From positions 62,001 through 126,000 of the forward strand of contig JADJUV010000001.1 in the NCBI GenBank assembly GCA_016716885.1: a DNA stretch of 64,000 bases, in the 5' to 3' direction. The stretch comes from Candidatus Trichofilum aggregatum. Its GTDB lineage: Bacteria; Chloroflexota; Anaerolineae; Promineifilales; Promineifilaceae. How positions within the stretch are numbered: the stretch's first letter is position 1; the number at the start of each line of letters is the position of its first letter. The translations under genes were made by a program, and so were the position numbers. Shown here piece after piece: positions 37,683 through 46,947 of the stretch. The notes under the pieces are model-generated. The model did no database searches and was not told the DNA's origin. It saw only the letters and a program-made list of their open reading frames with translations.

Positions 37683-37702
37683 GCATGCATAAGGAGCAAA
37701 CG

Positions 37703-38095
37703 ATGCGCAAACTCATTGAACAATGTCCGGCTTGTAACGGCGAGATGATCGTCACCCAACAAAGTTGTACCCGTTGTGATACTGTCGTTTTGGGACGCTT
37801 CAAACCTGATATTTTTTCCCGTCTCTCCACGGAAAGTCTGAACTTCATTATCGTTTTCGTGAAAAACCGGGGCAATATCAAAGAGATGGAGCGGGAGCTA
37901 GGCCTTTCTTACTGGACCATCCGCAACCGGCTAAATGAAGTGATTGCCGAGTTAGGGTTTGAGACAGAGGTAGAGGACGCGGCCGCGACGCAAGCCACGC
38001 AGCAACGTCAGGATATCCTGGCCCGGCTGGAAAGCGGCCAACTCAACGTAGAAGAAGCCACGGCACAACTAGCCCAACTAAAAATGAAGGAGTGA
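37703..38095 (+). CDS. DUF2089-family putative transcriptional regulator
   Basis: 130 residues. Four cysteines in a zinc-ribbon layout open the protein (EQCPACNGEM, QQSCTRCDT), then a helix-turn-helix-like segment (KNRGNIKEMERELGLSYWTIRNRLNEVI) and a C-terminal short domain (LARLESGQLNVEEATAQLAQL) related to SHOCT-type segments. AAGGAG lies 5 nt before the ATG at 37703. The first gene of a three-gene run with 38162-39679. Inferred to be a DNA-binding regulator of this operon. Confidence 0.82.
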   Translation: MRKLIEQCPACNGEMIVTQQSCTRCDTVVLGRFKPDIFSRLSTESLNFIIVFVKNRGNIKEMERELGLSYWTIRNRLNEVIAELGFETEVEDAAATQATQQRQDILARLESGQLNVEEATAQLAQLKMKE

Positions 38096-38161
38096 ACACG
38101 TCAAAGTGAACAGAAGCGTTTGTTCCCTCGTACCTCTACGTATGACCTAAGGAGGTTTATG

Positions 38162-38377
38162 ATGTTACCGAATGACAAACACGTCAGAGTGGAGTTAGAA
38201 CGATTAGCCGAACAACAGCAGCATGTTGTGGAAATGCGTATGGTCGCGGCCGCGACCCCACGCCCCACCGTTGTCCGTAAAGTAGCTGGTTGGTTAGGGC
38301 CACGCCTCACCGCCTGGGGTACGCAACTGGAAGCTTACAGCCATAATATCCCCACCCGGCTACTCCCCCACTCCTAA
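38162..38377 (+). CDS. Small hypothetical protein
   Basis: 71 residues from ATG 38162, which is 6 nt past GGAGG; a second ATG 3 nt upstream is also possible. No family is recognised. It has a charged N-terminus (LPNDKHVRVELERLAEQQQHVVE) and a C-terminal aromatic segment (VAGWLGPRLTAWGTQLEAYS). It lies between the DUF2089 gene and the repeat protein with small gaps, so it is probably in the same operon. Confidence 0.6.
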   Translation: MLPNDKHVRVELERLAEQQQHVVEMRMVAAATPRPTVVRKVAGWLGPRLTAWGTQLEAYSHNIPTRLLPHS

Positions 38378-38473
38378 TTACCCACTCTTTTCACCGTTAA
38401 ATCTATATCTATGAGTCGCCGCACGGGCCAGTCGGTAGGTTCAACACGCCCGGCGGCGCCAAGGAGAAATCTC

Positions 38474-39679
38474 ATGCCAGATTTGAAACAAGAACGTACA
38501 CTGATTTTAGAAATGGTAGCCAAAGGCAAAATCTCGGCCGAAGAAGCCGGGCGATTGCTGGATGCGCTCGGTAGTCTTAAGGAAAAAGAGCCGGAAGGGG
38601 CCACTGAATTTACGGGCGCGCCTTTCCCCCCGCCTCACTCCCCCGGCCATTTCAAAAGCCCGGTACCACCGATACCACCCACCGCCCCCCATATGCCCGA
38701 ATTTTCCATCATGCCGCCCGCGCCACCTCGCGGCCGCAACCGGGGCCGCGATTCACGGAATCCTAAACTGGTCACAGACCGTTTCGCGGCCGCGATGGCC
38801 GAAGCTGGTCTCACTGACCTAGACGAAGACGAATTATGGCAACTACAGATTCACCATGTCCGCCCCGAAACCGTGCGCCAATTCCTGGCCTCTGGCTTAG
38901 ATAAACTAGAAGTAGAGGACCTGGTGCAGTTCGCCATCCATCATGTCAAACCAGACCTGATTCGCACCCTACGGGAAATGGGTTTAACCAATTTAGACAC
39001 CGACGACATTGTGCAACTCGGCATTCATAACGTCAAACCAGAAATGATCCAAAGTCTGTACAAAATGGGGCTTACCAACCTGACAATCCATGACATGGTC
39101 CAGCTTGGCATTCACAACATTCGCCCAGAGATGATCCTGGCGGTAAGGGAAGCAGGCCTTACCGATTTCAGCATTGACGACATTGTGCAACTAGGCATCC
39201 ACAACATTCGTCCGGAAATGGTGCAGGAAATTCGCCAGATATGGCCGGAAGCCACTCTAGACGACATTCTGGAGATGGGCATTCACAATGTGCGCCCTAA
39301 GCTGATTCACGAATTACGAGAGATGGGTTTTAGCGATATGAGTGTGGATGACCTGGTACAAATGGCGATTCATGGCGTCACGCGCAAGTTTGTGGCCGCT
39401 ATGCGTGAGTTGAACCTGCCTGATCTAACCCTCGAACATCTCATTGAGATGCGGATTCATGGTGTTTCCCGCACCTATGCCCAGGAGATGGCTCGCTTAA
39501 ATCTGCCCGACTTTTCGGCTGAACATCTGGTGGAGATGCGGATTCATGGGGTCTCTCGGGAGTTTGCGCGCCAGAGCAAAGAGAAATTCGGCAAGGAACT
39601 GACCGCGGCCGCGTTGGTAGATTACCGCGTTTCGGGCGAATGGGGCGACGAAGACGATGATGAAGATGATGACGAATAA
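38474..39679 (+). CDS. Tandem 29-residue IHGV-repeat protein
   Basis: 401 residues from ATG 38474 (AAGGAGA upstream). An N-terminal SHOCT-like stretch (LILEMVAKGKISAEEAGRLLDALG) and a proline-rich linker are followed by about nine repeats of 29 residues with the pattern GLTNL-x3-D-[IL]-VQL-x-IH-[NG]-[VI]-[RK]-PE-x-[IL]. A degenerate tenth repeat and the acidic tail EDDDEDDDE end it. Similar repeats occur after BlaR1-type peptidase domains in other bacteria, but here they form the whole protein. Likely a helical solenoid for protein binding; partner unknown. Confidence 0.8.
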   Translation: MPDLKQERTLILEMVAKGKISAEEAGRLLDALGSLKEKEPEGATEFTGAPFPPPHSPGHFKSPVPPIPPTAPHMPEFSIMPPAPPRGRNRGRDSRNPKLVTDRFAAAMAEAGLTDLDEDELWQLQIHHVRPETVRQFLASGLDKLEVEDLVQFAIHHVKPDLIRTLREMGLTNLDTDDIVQLGIHNVKPEMIQSLYKMGLTNLTIHDMVQLGIHNIRPEMILAVREAGLTDFSIDDIVQLGIHNIRPEMVQEIRQIWPEATLDDILEMGIHNVRPKLIHELREMGFSDMSVDDLVQMAIHGVTRKFVAAMRELNLPDLTLEHLIEMRIHGVSRTYAQEMARLNLPDFSAEHLVEMRIHGVSREFARQSKEKFGKELTAAALVDYRVSGEWGDEDDDEDDDE

Positions 39680-39694
39680 GCGGATGAGTTAAAC

Positions 39695-39748
39695 GCTTTG
39701 CCGGGCTGGCTATGATAGCTACAGCCATCATGGTCAACCCGGCAAAGC
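39695..39748 (+). terminator. Cruciform after the repeat protein (no T run)
   Basis: GCTTTGCCGGG / CCCGGCAAAGC with an inner TGGCT / AGCCA. It ends the operon position, but lacks a T tract, so its function as a terminator is uncertain. A second inverted repeat, AGATTAACGC / GCGTTAATCT, lies at 39801-39844. Confidence 0.45.
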
Positions 39749-39800
39749 AATTTGGTTAGTCCACAACCTGAACGAGCTAGAATCAAAGAGGTTTGTCCAC

Positions 39801-39844
39801 AGATTAACGCCGATTTTCGCTGATTAAAGAATCTGCGTTAATCT
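39801..39844. repeat. Intergenic inverted repeat (CAGATTAACGC type)
   Basis: Ten-base arms AGATTAACGC and GCGTTAATCT around a 24-nt loop that itself repeats GATT units. It belongs to the same general class of imperfect short-period fold-back elements seen elsewhere in the window. Confidence 0.55.
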
Positions 39845-39915
39845 CCAAAATCTGCGGTTAAACTTCTTGCTAACTGGTCAAGAAGTTGACTTGGAAGGTA
39901 CTATGGAATGGTTTT

Positions 39916-40834
39916 TTATTCTGATAGATTTTTCAGCATGAGGATACGGGGTTGAGGGCGCGGAATAAAACCGAGGGGCTGGAGAATGGCCGCGGCCGCG
40001 TCATGATGACCACTACTCCCCAGGTGCAAATCAACAACCCCCTGTCGCCCCCCTACCTCATCTAACAAAAGCTGAACAAACCCAGACAAAACGTCGCCTT
40101 GCCCCCACCATTGTGGTTGCAACAACAAAATCATACCCGTGCCTTCATTGCCACCATCTACCCAGGCATAACCAACATCTTGGCCTTGCCAGACACAACG
40201 CCATTCTTGCCCATGCGTAGGGCGGGGCAAGGGATACTCATTACCTACCAGGCTGGCAGCCCAGGGGTCTCCCGTTTCCCGTTCTAGCGTAGCAAAGTGG
40301 TGATAGAGACCGCGGCCGCGGCCGCGAACCCCCACCAAACACGCCCATTCAGGAATCTCCTGACGTAACCAATGTCTGCCCGCCCAGTGCCAAAAATAAG
40401 GGTGATAGGGTTGATAACCTAAGGAGTGGTAAAGCGTTTGGGCGGGGGCATTACCGGCATCCACTTGCAGCGTGGCCCAGGCACGACCATGCTGGCGGAT
40501 TTTTGCTCCAGGTAAGGTCATTAACGTGCGGCCCACCCCAGACGCCGGAACGGGTGATCCACAACGACATTGAAGATGTAACCGGATTGCGCCGCAGGCT
40601 CAAATAGGCAAACCCAGCAATCTGCCCCCCCCGCACCACCTTATAACCCCACCCTGATGTCAACAAATAAAAAGGGATCGTAACCTGATTGTAAAGACGG
40701 CTAAGCCAATGACGGGTCATCGCCGTAAATTGTTGATCAACCCCTGTCATATTGGCAAAAACCAGCCGCGTAATCTGGCGCAAATCCCCTGTTCGCACCG
40801 GCTCCGCACCCAATTTCCACTTCACGGCGACCAA
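39916..40834 (-). CDS. GNAT acetyltransferase, double domain (frameshifted in this sequence)
   Basis: Two GNAT-fold halves. The first half reads VRTGDLRQITRLVFANMTGVD and GGQIAGFAYLSLRR; the acetyl-CoA loop appears only across frames (YIFNVVVDHPFRRLG, then GRTLMTLPGAKIRQHGRAWATLQVDAGNAPAQTLYHSLGYQ). Two single-base deletions near 40560-40600 and in the CCCC run near 40534 account for the splits. The second half is degenerate (VVDLHLGSSGHHDAAAAILQPLGF). The start (TTG 40834) is uncertain. Substrate unknown. Confidence 0.65.
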
Positions 40835-40975
40835 CTTGTATCATTGCCAGCACCATGCCAACCAATGTACCCCATACACCTGCATTAGCCTAAACAGGCA
40901 ACACACCAGCCCCATCCGCCCAACCACCTACAACCCTCACTTCCCGAGTATGCAATCACCCTCATCTTTCCTTTC

Positions 40976-41005
40976 TTGTCATGGCAATCTTCTTCATGGT
41001 ATACT
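40976..41005 (+). promoter_or_regulatory. Promoter of the two-component pair
   Basis: TTGTCA (40976-40981), an 18-nt spacer and TATACT (41000-41005), 64 nt before the response-regulator start. A moderate sigma-70 match. The gap 40835-41068 has no gene. Confidence 0.55.
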
Positions 41006-41068
41006 GCCTGAAGGTACTAGTACCAGCCCCAATACTCTGGTCAAGAAGAACACTTGTAGGAGAAAACC

Positions 41069-41764
41069 ATGTCTCAGCAAATAAAACTACTCATTGTGGA
41101 TGACCATCCTGTATTCCGCCAGGGATTACGGGATGTGCTAGAAACCGATCCGCGCGTGCAGGTCGTGGGAGAAGCCGCGGATGGGGAAATTGCCATTGAA
41201 TTGGCCTATCAACTCAGTCCTGATGTGATATTGATGGACATCAATCTACCAACCATCAATGGCCTTCAGGTCACGCGTAAAATTCGCGGTCAGCTACCCC
41301 ACATCAACATCATAATGATCACCGGGTATGATGATGCCGAACAGGTTTTCCATGCCCTGCGCTCCGGCGCTTCGGCTTATTGCCCCAAAGACATTACTCC
41401 CGAAGCCCTACTCCGTACGATTTTTGCTGTGCATGAGGGGATGTATGTGGTGGGCGAAAAAACCATGACCCACGATGAAGTGGTGGAATGGGTGGATACT
41501 CGTGTCGGACGCCTGGCCAGCAACATAGCCGCCGATGGGGAAGATTTATTTGTGCCGCTCTCGCCACGAGAAATGGAAATTTTGGAGTATGTAACCCGTG
41601 GTCTTAGCAACAAAGAAATTGCCTATAAACTGGGCATTAGTCATCAAACGGTCAAAAATCATATGACGGCCATCTTACGCAAGTTACGTGTAGATGATCG
41701 TACTCAGGCAGCAGTCTACGCCCTACGTCGTGGTTGGGTTCGTTTGGAAAATGTGCGTAATTAA
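41069..41764 (+). CDS. NarL/FixJ-type response regulator
   Basis: 231 residues. The receiver domain carries acidic residues D11-D12, phosphorylation site D57 (DVILMDINLP) and K near 109. A LuxR-type helix-turn-helix (LSPREMEILEYVTRGLSNKEIAYKLGISHQTVKNHMTAILRKL) is C-terminal. The cognate kinase follows 31 nt downstream, and the pair lies before cpaE, so control of the Tad genes is a reasonable inference. Confidence 0.93.
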   Translation: MSQQIKLLIVDDHPVFRQGLRDVLETDPRVQVVGEAADGEIAIELAYQLSPDVILMDINLPTINGLQVTRKIRGQLPHINIIMITGYDDAEQVFHALRSGASAYCPKDITPEALLRTIFAVHEGMYVVGEKTMTHDEVVEWVDTRVGRLASNIAADGEDLFVPLSPREMEILEYVTRGLSNKEIAYKLGISHQTVKNHMTAILRKLRVDDRTQAAVYALRRGWVRLENVRN

Positions 41765-41795
41765 ACGCCCATCGTTCAATAAAGAGGGATAGAGC

Positions 41796-42870
41796 ATGTC
41801 AAATCGGAACACTCTGGAAGCAGAACTGAATATTCAGGCATTTAGCGATGCGGTAATGACTGACTATGAGCAAGTTCAACGAGAACTGCGCGAAATTGAT
41901 ATCCTGGTCAAACAGAGTGCGGCTGAAGTCGAGCGCCATGCCCAACGCAATGCCCAGGTTTCCAGTTACGTTCGTCAACTAGAACCCAATTTTGAAACCA
42001 CCCCTCGCGCCGACATTAAAGAGGCTTACGAAGCTCTGGTCAATGCCCAGCAACGACTTTATACCATGCGCGGCCAATTAGAAAAATTACAGAGCGACCA
42101 GCGTAATCTGGGCCGATTAGCCGATTTACAAAGGCATATTTTGCAAGTGCTAGAGGGTGACGATGTTTTGTCTCATACGGCGCAGAAGCCAGGGCCTCGG
42201 AGTGATGCTTCTAATGTTATCCGCATCATCCAAACACAGGAGACCGAGCGACAGAGTCTGGTACGACGTATGCATGATGGCCCAGCCTCTTCGTTAAGCA
42301 ACTTTATTTTGCAAGCCGAGATTTGTCAGCGCTTTTTTGAGTCGGATCCTCATCGTGCCAGGGTAGAGTTGAATGCGTTGAAGGACGCGGCCGCGGGCAC
42401 ATTCAGCGCCGTCAAAGATTTCATCTTCGATTTACGTCCCATGATGCTAGACGACCTGGGCGTTGTGCCGACTTTACGCCGTTATGTCGAATCAGTACAA
42501 GAAAAAAGCAATTTGCCCGTTTCTATCACCGTGACCGGCACCGAACGCCGTCTGGAAAGCCATATTGAAGTAACCATCTTTCGTGCCGTACAAGAATTGC
42601 TCAACAACGCCCGCACCCACGCCCAGGCCAGCCAGATTCAAGTCATGTTAGACATCGCGGCCGAACGTGTCACCGTTGTTGTAGAAGACAATGGTGTAGG
42701 GTTTAATGTTGAAGAAACCATGAACAAGACCAACAAGAGATACCATTGGCTTGTCCACCCTTCAGGATCGAATTGAAATGCTCAGCGGTCAGTTACGCAT
42801 CCAAAGCAGTAAGTCCCGTGGAACTCGCGCTGAATTCTCGATTCCCGTAGAAGCTGGGCTTATCATTTAA
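41796..42870 (+). CDS. DegS-like sensor histidine kinase (frameshifted in this sequence)
   Basis: A soluble kinase: residues 20-120 are coiled coil, the HisKA_3 dimerisation box has H160 (RQSLVRRMHDGPASSLSNF), and the HATPase domain has N box ELLNNARTHA and DNGVGFN. Near 42738-42744 one extra base shifts the frame; restoring it gives GLSTLQDRIEMLSGQLRIQSS and the C-terminus ending GLII with stop at 42868-42870, 357 residues. No transmembrane sensor domain. Terminator at 42900-42936. Confidence 0.88.
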
Positions 42871-42899
42871 ACCCAGTTCGTCTAGCTCATACGATCGTC

Positions 42900-42936
42900 A
42901 AACGCCCTGTGTCCCATACAGGGCGTTTCTTGTTTA
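42900..42936 (+). terminator. Intrinsic terminator after the sensor kinase
   Basis: An 11-bp stem AAACGCCCTGT / ACAGGGCGTTT with a 7-nt loop and TTTCTTGTTT downstream. Confidence 0.82.
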
Positions 42937-42963
42937 GGGCATTTACAAGACGTCCAACTTATC

Positions 42964-42991
42964 TTGACTTTGCCTATGAACTGAGTATGAT
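42964..42991 (+). promoter_or_regulatory. Candidate promoter for the cpaE-tadC genes
   Basis: TTGACT (42964-42969), a 16-nt spacer and TATGAT (42986-42991), about 116 nt before the cpaE start. The leader between them shows no strong structure. Confidence 0.5.
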
Positions 42992-43107
42992 GAGAAAGTA
43001 CCAGAGAAAAACATTGCCCAATTTCATAAGATTATGTACACTGCTACATAATATAGAAACAATACCTTACCATATCGCTCAAACTAGAGAAAGGTTCCTC
43101 ATCAAGC

Positions 43108-44370
43108 ATGGCTGATAAAATCCGTATATTGATCGTAGACGACCTACCAGAAACACGTGAAAACGTGCGTAAGTTGTTACAGTTTGAGTCTGACGTAGAA
43201 GTCATTGCCCAGGCCGGTAATGGTGAACAAGCCATTGAAATGGCAAAGAAGCACATACCGGATGTCATCCTCATGGACATCAACATGCCTGGGATTGACG
43301 GCATTGGTGCGTGCCAGCGAATTACCCAAGCTGTACCTGTATCCCAAATTATTATCATGTCGGTGCAAAGTGAGTCAGATTACTTGCGTCGTGCTATGCT
43401 GGCTGGCGCACGGGACTTTCTCACCAAGCCGATGTCGGGCGAAGAGCTGATCACAGCCATACGCCGGGTGTACAACTCACGGCCCAAGGTAGTTCCAGTA
43501 TCAGCCCAGCAATTTACTGGCTCACCACTGTCTGGCGTGAGCGCGGCCGCACCCCAACCTCGCCAAGGCAAAGTCATTGCCGTCTACAGCCCCAAAGGGG
43601 GCATCGGCTGTACCACCATCGCTACCAACCTGGCCGTAGCCCTGGCTCAAAGTGGCAAAGAAACCCTCATCATTGATGGAAGTCTTCAATTTGGTGACGT
43701 GGCTGTCATGCTCAACATGAAACCCACCACCAGCCTCATTGATTTAATCGAACGCGTGAACGATCTAGACCCAGATCTTGTTAGTAGTGTCGTGTTATCC
43801 CACAAAAGTGGTGTCAAAGCCCTGCTCGCTCCTCCACGACCCGAGATGGCCGAACATGTCACAACAGAACATATTGACCCCCTCATCTCGCGAGTGCGTC
43901 AAATGTACGAATACATCATCATCGATACGGCCTCAGCCCTCACCCCTATTACATTGGGCTGGTTAGATACAGCCGATAAAGTTTGCCTGGTTGCCAGCCA
44001 AACGCTACCCAGCCTCACAAATGCCAGCCGCTACTTCGATTTGGCCGGACAACTCGGCTATGAAACCGGGAAAGTCCTTCTCGTCATTAACGAAGCCAAT
44101 CCCAAACGAGGCATTTCCATCAAAGATGTCGCGGACACCTTAAAACGACAAGTCTTTGTCGCCATCCCGTCTGATGCGCCAACCGTCGAAGCCGCCATCG
44201 ATCAAGGCGTACCCATTGTGGTCGGGGCATTACAACGACGGCCCAGCGGCCTTGCCCTTACCGAAATGGCCGAGAAGATCATCGATCTCTTCAAAGTTGT
44301 CGCCCCTAAAGAAGATGCGAAAGAGGACAAAACCAAACGCTCAGGTTTATCGCGCCTCTTTGGTCGTTAA
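43108..44370 (+). CDS. cpaE: CpaE/TadZ-like receiver-ParA fusion
   Basis: Polar-localising ATPase of Tad pilus systems. An N-terminal receiver domain (D57 in DVILMDINMP, K near 107) is fused to a MinD/ParA ATPase with deviant Walker A SPKGGIGCTT (161-170), where the usual second lysine is K163, and the DGSLQFGDVAV motif. Unlike many CpaE proteins, the receiver keeps its aspartate, so it may be phosphorylated. It is first in cpaE-cpaF-tadB-tadC. 420 residues. Confidence 0.92.
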   Translation: MADKIRILIVDDLPETRENVRKLLQFESDVEVIAQAGNGEQAIEMAKKHIPDVILMDINMPGIDGIGACQRITQAVPVSQIIIMSVQSESDYLRRAMLAGARDFLTKPMSGEELITAIRRVYNSRPKVVPVSAQQFTGSPLSGVSAAAPQPRQGKVIAVYSPKGGIGCTTIATNLAVALAQSGKETLIIDGSLQFGDVAVMLNMKPTTSLIDLIERVNDLDPDLVSSVVLSHKSGVKALLAPPRPEMAEHVTTEHIDPLISRVRQMYEYIIIDTASALTPITLGWLDTADKVCLVASQTLPSLTNASRYFDLAGQLGYETGKVLLVINEANPKRGISIKDVADTLKRQVFVAIPSDAPTVEAAIDQGVPIVVGALQRRPSGLALTEMAEKIIDLFKVVAPKEDAKEDKTKRSGLSRLFGR

Positions 44371-44394
44371 AGGTATACCGCACTGGAGGTAACC

Positions 44395-45780
44395 GTGTCT
44401 CTGCTGAAACGAATTGAACGAAATCAGGTGCCTGGTACAGGCGAAATCCAATCAAACAAACTCCAAGAATTACGCATCAAACGCGCCGCCCCCACCCCTG
44501 GCTCAAGAGATGCTTACTCTGATCTGAAAAATCGCATTCAGCAAAAGCTCATTGCGGAACTAGATCCCAGCATGGATGTCACCAAGTCAACCGAAGTGCG
44601 GGCGACCATCAAAGAGATGTTTGAAACCATGCTTGTGGAAGAACAAATCGTTTTGAGCCGAAGCGAAAAACAAACTCTGTTTGAACAAATCGTGGCCGAA
44701 ATCCTGGGTTTTGGCCCCCTCGAACAGTTCTTGACAATGGACGGCCTGACCGAAATTATGGTCAACGGGCCAAAAAATGTCTACCTGGAAAAAGGGGGCA
44801 AAATCACGCGCGCCAGTGTGACGTTTGAAAGTGATGAACATCTGATGCGTATTATTGACCGGATTGTGGCTCCACTGGGTCGCCGTATTGATGAAGCATC
44901 ACCCATGGTAGACGCTCGTTTACCCGATGGCTCCCGCGTTAATGCTGTTATTCCACCTATCTCGTTAAATGGCCCAACGCTGACTATCCGTATATTCTCC
45001 AAAATCCCTCTCACAATTGACAATCTCGTAGAGTTTGGTGCCATTACTCAAGAAGCGGTTGAATTTCTGAAAGCCTGCGTAGTGGCCCACACGAACATCG
45101 TTGTTTCGGGCGGTACAGGTTCGGGCAAAACAACCTTGCTCAATATCCTCTCCAGCTTCATCCCCGATAACGAACGTATCATTACCATTGAAAACGCGGC
45201 TGAGTTGCAGTTACGACAGGAACATGTCGTTACTCTAGAATCGCGGCCGCCCAACGTAGAAGGACGAGGCGAAGTACAAATTCGTGATTTAGTCATCAAT
45301 GCATTACGTATGCGCCCCGACCGTATCGTCGTTGGCGAAGTCCGTGGTGGTGAAGCATTAGATATGCTCCAGGCCATGAACACAGGTCATGATGGTAGCT
45401 TGACCACCGCCCATGCTAACAACCCTCGCGACATGCTTGCCCGCATGGAAACAATGGTGCTCATGGCTGGCATGGACCTACCCCACCGAGCTATCCGCGA
45501 ACAGATTTCTTCAGCTGTTCATCTCATCATTCAGACCAATCGCATGCGTGATGGCAGTCGTAAAGTAACTTCTATTAGCGAGATTCAAGGAATGGAAGGT
45601 GACGTGATCACAATGTCGGAAATCTTCCGTTTTGAACAAACTGGAATGGAAAATGGTCGTGTCATTGGACGATTACGTCCAACTGGTCTACGGCCAAAAT
45701 TCATGTACAAAATCCAGGAAGCGGGAATTATGTTACCACCCTCTGTTTTTGGTTTGGGTGGACAACGGGCAAGTCGTTAA
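44395..45780 (+). CDS. cpaF: Tad secretion ATPase CpaF/TadA
   Basis: Hexameric ATPase that powers Tad pilus assembly. The GTG start at 44395 has GGAGG 5-6 nt upstream. The N-terminal domain includes LGFGPLEQFLTMDGLTEIMVNGPKNVYLEKGG. Walker A GGTGSGKTT is at 239-247, then the Asp box, Walker B-like IVVGEVRGGEALDMLQAMNTGHDG and the His box TAHANNPRDML. 461 residues. Next are tadB and tadC. Confidence 0.95.
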   Translation: MSLLKRIERNQVPGTGEIQSNKLQELRIKRAAPTPGSRDAYSDLKNRIQQKLIAELDPSMDVTKSTEVRATIKEMFETMLVEEQIVLSRSEKQTLFEQIVAEILGFGPLEQFLTMDGLTEIMVNGPKNVYLEKGGKITRASVTFESDEHLMRIIDRIVAPLGRRIDEASPMVDARLPDGSRVNAVIPPISLNGPTLTIRIFSKIPLTIDNLVEFGAITQEAVEFLKACVVAHTNIVVSGGTGSGKTTLLNILSSFIPDNERIITIENAAELQLRQEHVVTLESRPPNVEGRGEVQIRDLVINALRMRPDRIVVGEVRGGEALDMLQAMNTGHDGSLTTAHANNPRDMLARMETMVLMAGMDLPHRAIREQISSAVHLIIQTNRMRDGSRKVTSISEIQGMEGDVITMSEIFRFEQTGMENGRVIGRLRPTGLRPKFMYKIQEAGIMLPPSVFGLGGQRASR

Positions 45781-45835
45781 CTCATCTTCACGGTGTTCCG
45801 GTTAATCACCCGCTGATGGTAGGAGGATTGAGACC

Positions 45836-46834
45836 ATGCCAACTGTGGTTTTAGTAGTTGTCGGGATATTTGCCGTTTTCTTGTTGATCGGTGCTGGCAT
45901 CGCTTTTATTACCAGTAGCGGACAACGCGCCGTAGACGAACGCCTGGAGCAATTTGTTGGCAGTGCCACTCCTGTAGAAATAGCCGAAGCAGTTGAAGTA
46001 GCCGGTCGGCGGACAGATATGGCCGAACGTCTGGACAAAGCGATTGCCGGACGAGGTTTTACAGGGGCTATCCGACTGCGTATTGCTGAAGCAGATTTAA
46101 AACTTAGGGTTGCTGAATATATTGCGCTTCAGTTCATCTGTGCAATTGTAGTAGCCGCATTGGCCTGGCTCTTGTTAGATGGCAATAGATTGTTTACCGT
46201 TCTTGGCGCCCTTTTTGGACTTCGTATTCCCCGAATTTACGCCGGGAATATGGCGGTGTCGCGTCTACGCAAGTTTGATTATCAGTTGAGTGATACGCTG
46301 AATCTGTGGGTTAACTCGTTACGCTCCGGATATAGTGTACTACAAGGCATGGAAGCCATTGCCACAGAGCTTGCTCCGTCTGTCTCCAAAGAATTTGAGC
46401 GGGTTGTCCAAGAAGTTCGCCTGGGTTTAAGTTTGTCACAGGCTCTTGATAATATGTACCGTCGGGTTCCTAGTGAAGACTTGGATCTGGTCAATACAGC
46501 GATCAACATTCAACGAGAGGTGGGTGGAAATCTGGCGGAAATCTTGGATATTATTAGCTTTACTATCCGAGAACGCGTACGCATTAAGGGGGAGATTCGC
46601 ACCCTTACGGCTCAGCAGCGAGCTTCGGGTTGGATTATCAGTTTGCTCCCTGTGGCTCTGGCGGGCATACTTTACTTGATCAATCCCACCTATATTAGTG
46701 AGCTTTTTACTCGTGAACGCCCCTTCATTATTGATCCAATTTTACCCTGTGGCTGGGCTATTATTGGCGTCACCTTGACCATGATTTTCATTGGACTACA
46801 AGCCATTCGTAAAATCGTGGACATTGAAGTGTAG
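45836..46834 (+). CDS. tadB: Tad inner-membrane protein TadB
   Basis: A type II secretion F-like integral protein: 332 residues with hydrophobic segments at 1-25, about 95-130, and two near the C-terminus. The cytosolic part (SDTLNLWVNSLRSGYSVLQGMEAIATE, FERVVQEVRLGLSLSQALDNM) is the GspF-type domain. The start is 12 nt after GGAGG. It precedes tadC. Confidence 0.9.
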   Translation: MPTVVLVVVGIFAVFLLIGAGIAFITSSGQRAVDERLEQFVGSATPVEIAEAVEVAGRRTDMAERLDKAIAGRGFTGAIRLRIAEADLKLRVAEYIALQFICAIVVAALAWLLLDGNRLFTVLGALFGLRIPRIYAGNMAVSRLRKFDYQLSDTLNLWVNSLRSGYSVLQGMEAIATELAPSVSKEFERVVQEVRLGLSLSQALDNMYRRVPSEDLDLVNTAINIQREVGGNLAEILDIISFTIRERVRIKGEIRTLTAQQRASGWIISLLPVALAGILYLINPTYISELFTRERPFIIDPILPCGWAIIGVTLTMIFIGLQAIRKIVDIEV

Positions 46835-46947
46835 CTAAGTACAGCTTGGGTTCCGGGAACCGACTAAAGCCTCGACTCCGAAGTAATCGGGTTGCCCCGG
46901 AACATTTGCAGCTGATTTTTGACAACTTGTGGAAAAGGAGTGTACCG

